Of a stretch of DNA of 9,710 nt, positions 6,742 through 9,710 are shown in pieces. Within the stretch, counting starts at the first letter, position 1, and each line of letters starts with the position of its first letter. The notes beneath the pieces were generated by a model, which searched no databases, was not told where the DNA came from, and saw nothing but the letters and a program-made list of their open reading frames with translations. The translations under genes and the position numbers were made by a program. This DNA is from Bacteroidota bacterium (lineage in GTDB: Bacteria > Bacteroidota > Bacteroidia > Flavobacteriales_F > PHOS-HE28), in assembly GCA_023418095.1 (NCBI GenBank), contig JAEZDL010000091.1:1-9710 (forward strand), read 5' to 3'.

Positions 6742-8093
6742 GGATCAGCGATCACATCATCCAGATCGTTCTGATCACTGCTATCCTCCCGTTCGGACGG
6801 ATCTTCGCACAACAGGAATTGGTGCCGTTGTGGGAACATACGTGGCCGTTCGGCCAGGAGGGAACGATCACATCATCGAACCCAGGAAGTTTGGACAATC
6901 ACGTGGCTGTCGATCCGATCAGCGGTAAGATCATATGCACGATAAATGATGGCCTGAACACGTATAGTGAAATGGCCGACTTACTTTATGTTTTCACCCC
7001 GGACGGTACTGATATCACCACCGTACCAGGCCCAGTCGGGTACTGGCGGGGTGGAAGTCCGTACATCAATCACAACAGGACCACGGATATCACGATGTGC
7101 GACGATCGAGTATTCGCTCATCAGTATGTAGTCACATATCCAGTCTCAGTGGTCGGGAACTTGGTGTTCGGCGGGCACTTGGATAGCACGAAATGGATAT
7201 TCGCTCATCGAAACCTGGCTGCATGGACCACCGGTCAGAAACTCATCACTACAGATGGATCATACGTGGTCTATTCCGGTCACAACTGGTTATATTGTAC
7301 CACTGCCGAGGGTTGGTACGTATGGCATAAATATTCCTACCCGGCGGACCTGCTGATACATGACGGTATACTGTATGCCCCGGTAATGCAAGAGATTCAA
7401 AGGATCCAAATTTCCGATGGAACTCAATTAGCCGCGATCCAGACCCCGGGTATTGAATATGAATACCTTGCGTTCCATCAGGGATCGTTATATGCCGCTG
7501 CACAATCTTCCTCGATCAATCCAATCGAGGTAACAAAAATGGATCCGGAAGGTATTGTTGACTGGACCACTATTATCCCGAACACCGAAGGTCATATATT
7601 GTATGGATTCACGATCGATGCCAGTGGAAGAGCATGGGTTTTAAAATCGAACTCCTCCCTCTGGACAACCGCCGCTGGTGCTGATTCTCATTTATGGGTA
7701 GTGAATGACGCTGAACTTTTTGGACCCTACACCTTCCACGAACGGATCAACAGCATCTCCAGCGATGACGCACACATTTATCTCACCGGTGGGATAGATA
7801 CTACGAGCACGCACACCTATCTCGCCGCGATACAAACTGATCTGATCACAGGGGTTCAGGGAACACGCGCGCCAGAACCAGAACTATCGATCGGTCCGAA
7901 TCCAGCATCGGATCAAATTCAAGTGATCGGAAAGCTGCTACAAAATGAAGCGGCGTTACTCGATTCCCAAGGGCGTTCGATCTCTTTTTATCCCTTACAA
8001 AATTCCAGATCGATCCCTGTGGATCATCTACAGAATGGGGTCTATTACCTGAAAGTGGGATCCAGGACGTTGCGCTTTGTGGTCATGCACTGA
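6738..8093 (+). CDS. Secreted beta-propeller-like protein with T9SS type A sorting domain
   Basis: A 451-residue protein of unknown function, probably displayed on the surface or released. MRISDHIIQIVLITAILPFGRIFAQQE is a signal peptide with likely cleavage near FA-QQ. The start at 6738 fits the signal peptide and the 4-base overlap with the preceding gene; the open frame back to 6669 is inside that gene and not signal-like. Residues about 30-370 are rich in beta strands and Trp/Tyr (LIHDGILYAPV, YGFTIDASGRAWV, DDAHIYLTGGID), suggesting a propeller. Residues 380-451 are a T9SS type A sorting domain: SIGPNPASDQIQV, LLDSQGRSI, LQNGVYYLKV and a last strand LRFVVMH. Similarity to the upstream protein in the region before this domain suggests tandem duplication. 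Base composition is more AT-rich than the flanking genes. Only 2 bases separate its stop from that of the convergent E1 gene. Confidence 0.83.
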   Translation: MRISDHIIQIVLITAILPFGRIFAQQELVPLWEHTWPFGQEGTITSSNPGSLDNHVAVDPISGKIICTINDGLNTYSEMADLLYVFTPDGTDITTVPGPVGYWRGGSPYINHNRTTDITMCDDRVFAHQYVVTYPVSVVGNLVFGGHLDSTKWIFAHRNLAAWTTGQKLITTDGSYVVYSGHNWLYCTTAEGWYVWHKYSYPADLLIHDGILYAPVMQEIQRIQISDGTQLAAIQTPGIEYEYLAFHQGSLYAAAQSSSINPIEVTKMDPEGIVDWTTIIPNTEGHILYGFTIDASGRAWVLKSNSSLWTTAAGADSHLWVVNDAELFGPYTFHERINSISSDDAHIYLTGGIDTTSTHTYLAAIQTDLITGVQGTRAPEPELSIGPNPASDQIQVIGKLLQNEAALLDSQGRSISFYPLQNSRSIPVDHLQNGVYYLKVGSRTLRFVVMH

Positions 8094-8095
8094 TC

Positions 8096-9710
8096 TCAAT
8101 ACCCCACCAACCGCTCCACAGCCGCCTTCAATCTCTCCTTCGGCAGAAAACCCTGCTCCAGCGGGATCGCGAACGGCACCGGCGTATCCCAGCTGGCCAC
8201 GCGTACGATCGGGGCATCCAAATGCTCGAATGCCTGCTCCGCGATGATCGCTGCCAGCTCACCGCCGAAACCACCGATCAAAGTGTCCTCATGCAATAGC
8301 AGCACGCGGCCGGTCTTCTTCACGCTGGACAGGATCGTTTCCACATCCAGCGGCACCAGTGTGCGCAGGTCGATCACTTCGATATCGATGCCGGTCTCCT
8401 TCTGCACTTCCACTGCCCAGTGCACACCCATGCCGTAGGTGATGATGCTTATGGCCTCCCCTTCGCGCACAACGGCCGCCTTGCCGAACGGCACCATGTA
8501 CGGCTGCTCTGGAACAGCGCCGCTGATACTCCTATACATCGCCTTATGCTCGAAGAACATCACGGGGTTCGGGTCATCGAAGGCCGCCATCAACAGGCCC
8601 TTCGCATCATACGGAGTGCTCGGGTACACCACCTTCAAGCCGGGCGTCTTCACGAACCACATCTCGTTGCTCTGGCTGTGGAACGGCCCCGCGCCTACAC
8701 CAGCGCCTGTCGGCATGCGCACCACCACATCGGCGTTCTGGCCCCAGCGGTAGTGGATCTTCGCCAGGTTGTTGCAGATCTGGGTGATGCCTTCGCTCAC
8801 GAAATCCGCGAATTGCATCTCCATCATCGCCTTCATGCCTTTGATGCTCAGCCCCAGCGCCGCGCCCAGGATCGCACTTTCGCACAAGGGCGTGTTGCGC
8901 ACGCGCTCCTTCCCGAATCGATCGACAAATCCTTCCGTGATCTTAAAAGCACCGCCGTATTCAGCGATGTCCTGCCCCATCAGCACCAGCTCCGGGTGAC
9001 GCTCCATGCTCTGCGCAAGACCTTGCTGGATCGCATCGATCATGCGCTTTTCGGGATGGTTGTCAGTTGTCAGTTGTCGGTTGTCCGTACCGTCCGGCAG
9101 TCTGGCAACCGACAACTGTGAACTGACAACTGGTGCGTACACATCCCCGTGTTCGCGTACCGCATCGGGTACCGGCTCCGGCTCCTCGAACGCCACCTTC
9201 AATCCATCCTCGATCTCCTGCTTGAATTCCGATCGGATCTCTTCCTTCTTCTTCTCGCTCAGGATCCCTTGCGCCAGCAGCCACGCCTCGAAATTCATCA
9301 CCGGATCCTTCCTTCCCCACACCTCGAACAATTCCTTCGGGACGTACTTCGTGCCGCTCGCTTCTTCATGGCCACGCATGCGGAAGGTCATGCATTCCAC
9401 CAGGATCGGCCGCGGATTTTCGCGCACGCTGTCGGCCAGTTTCGCGATGTTGTTGTATACCTCCAGGATATTGTTGCCCGCGATCTGCACACCTTCGATC
9501 CCGTAACCGATCGCCTTGTCCACAAAACTCTTCATGCGGAACTGCTCACTGCTCGGGGTGCTCAGTCCGTAGCCGTTGTTCTCGATGATGAAAAGCACCG
9601 GCAGATCCCAAACAGCCGCCACGTTCACGCTCTCGTGGAAATCGCCTTCGCTCGTGGCGCCATCGCCGGTGAAGACGATCGTGCAACGCTGTTCCTTCTT
9701 CAGCTTATGC
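8096..9710 (-). CDS. Fused 2-oxoacid dehydrogenase E1 alpha/beta (5' end outside window)
   Basis: Thiamine-diphosphate E1 component that decarboxylates a 2-oxoacid and passes the acyl group to a lipoyl E2. The frame is open to the window edge, so the start lies outside; 537 residues are visible. Visible residues 14-46 carry the ThDP motif: GDGATSEGDFHES, then IIENN. RMRGHEEASGTKYVP follows with the phosphorylation-loop-region His. The beta half begins near MIDAIQQGL (codon at 9043) and holds NTPLCESAILG with the conserved Glu, GPFHSQSNE, and the C-terminal HEDTLIGGFGGEL and DTPVPF. The beta part resembles branched-chain 2-oxoacid (Bkd) rather than classic pyruvate enzymes, but substrate is not settled by sequence. 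Alpha and beta are one chain, as often seen in Bacteroidota. The linker contains 24 residues coded by a heptamer repeat (9059-9130), in frame and without a stop. Confidence 0.93.
   Translation of the reverse strand, partial: HKLKKEQRCTIVFTGDGATSEGDFHESVNVAAVWDLPVLFIIENNGYGLSTPSSEQFRMKSFVDKAIGYGIEGVQIAGNNILEVYNNIAKLADSVRENPRPILVECMTFRMRGHEEASGTKYVPKELFEVWGRKDPVMNFEAWLLAQGILSEKKKEEIRSEFKQEIEDGLKVAFEEPEPVPDAVREHGDVYAPVVSSQLSVARLPDGTDNRQLTTDNHPEKRMIDAIQQGLAQSMERHPELVLMGQDIAEYGGAFKITEGFVDRFGKERVRNTPLCESAILGAALGLSIKGMKAMMEMQFADFVSEGITQICNNLAKIHYRWGQNADVVVRMPTGAGVGAGPFHSQSNEMWFVKTPGLKVVYPSTPYDAKGLLMAAFDDPNPVMFFEHKAMYRSISGAVPEQPYMVPFGKAAVVREGEAISIITYGMGVHWAVEVQKETGIDIEVIDLRTLVPLDVETILSSVKKTGRVLLLHEDTLIGGFGGELAAIIAEQAFEHLDAPIVRVASWDTPVPFAIPLEQGFLPKERLKAAVERLVGY
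9059..9130. repeat. Inverted heptamer array inside the E1 gene (4+4 units)
   Basis: Plus-strand heptamers GTTGTCA, GTTGTCA, GTTGTCG and GTTGTCC start at 9059, 9066, 9073 and 9080; the facing units TGGCAAC, CGACAAC, TGTGAAC and TGACAAC start at 9103, 9110, 9117 and 9124. A 16-base spacer (9087-9102) separates the arms, which match at 24 of 28 positions. The element is exactly 72 bases and begins and ends on codon borders of the E1 gene, where it codes for 24 residues running from VVSSQLSV to NRQLTTDN between ...GDVYAP and HPEKRMID. It therefore lies in the flexible alpha-beta linker rather than in a folded domain. It has the same plan as the intergenic array at 1278-1385, but the spacers are unrelated. 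The mRNA could form a 28-base-pair imperfect hairpin here. Confidence 0.88.

Noticed and set aside
8420..9121. 233-codon plus-strand open frame opposite the E1 gene
   Set aside because: It is antisense to a strongly conserved enzyme, has His/Arg-rich composition typical of reverse reading of GC-rich genes, and no recognisable domain.

Overview
The window looks like chromosomal DNA of a Bacteroidota bacterium, probably near the Flavobacteriales and rather GC-rich for that group. Three things point there: two proteins end in type IX secretion (T9SS) type A sorting domains, the far right gene is a fused E1 alpha/beta 2-oxoacid dehydrogenase of the kind common in this phylum, and one gene has a Bacteroidota-type promoter (TTTG, 18 bases, TAGATTTG). 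Start sites show no clear Shine-Dalgarno sequences, which also fits. The species cannot be named from the sequence alone.

Left part (1-2920, plus strand): citrate synthase (gltA, first codons outside the window), a 143-base gap holding an inverted array of GTTGTCA-like heptamers, then a pRiA4b ORF-3-like protein with an acidic tail that overlaps miaA (tRNA dimethylallyltransferase) by 4 bases. Middle (2924-5613): a T9SS-exported protein on the minus strand meets miaA tail to tail; upstream of it on the same strand is a small flavin/NAD(P)H oxidoreductase, which is divergent from a VOC-fold protein; the latter converges on a TfoX N-terminal-domain protein with a basic tail.

Right part (5698-9710): two translationally coupled secreted proteins of beta-propeller character that look like tandem paralogues, only the second of which keeps a T9SS sorting domain. 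They lie in a stretch of lower GC content. They converge, with 2 bases between stop codons, on the fused E1 alpha/beta gene, whose N-terminus lies beyond the window. In its alpha-beta linker that gene carries a second heptamer inverted array, exactly 72 bases (24 codons), read through in frame.

The genes are mostly housekeeping (TCA cycle, 2-oxoacid oxidation, tRNA modification) plus cell-surface accessory proteins. No defence system, CRISPR array, transposase, tRNA or rRNA is visible. The most interesting signal is the heptamer element: two copies with the same 4+4 heptamer layout but different spacers, one between genes and one domesticated inside an essential-type enzyme. A second general feature is a very high density of GATC tetranucleotides in coding and non-coding DNA.
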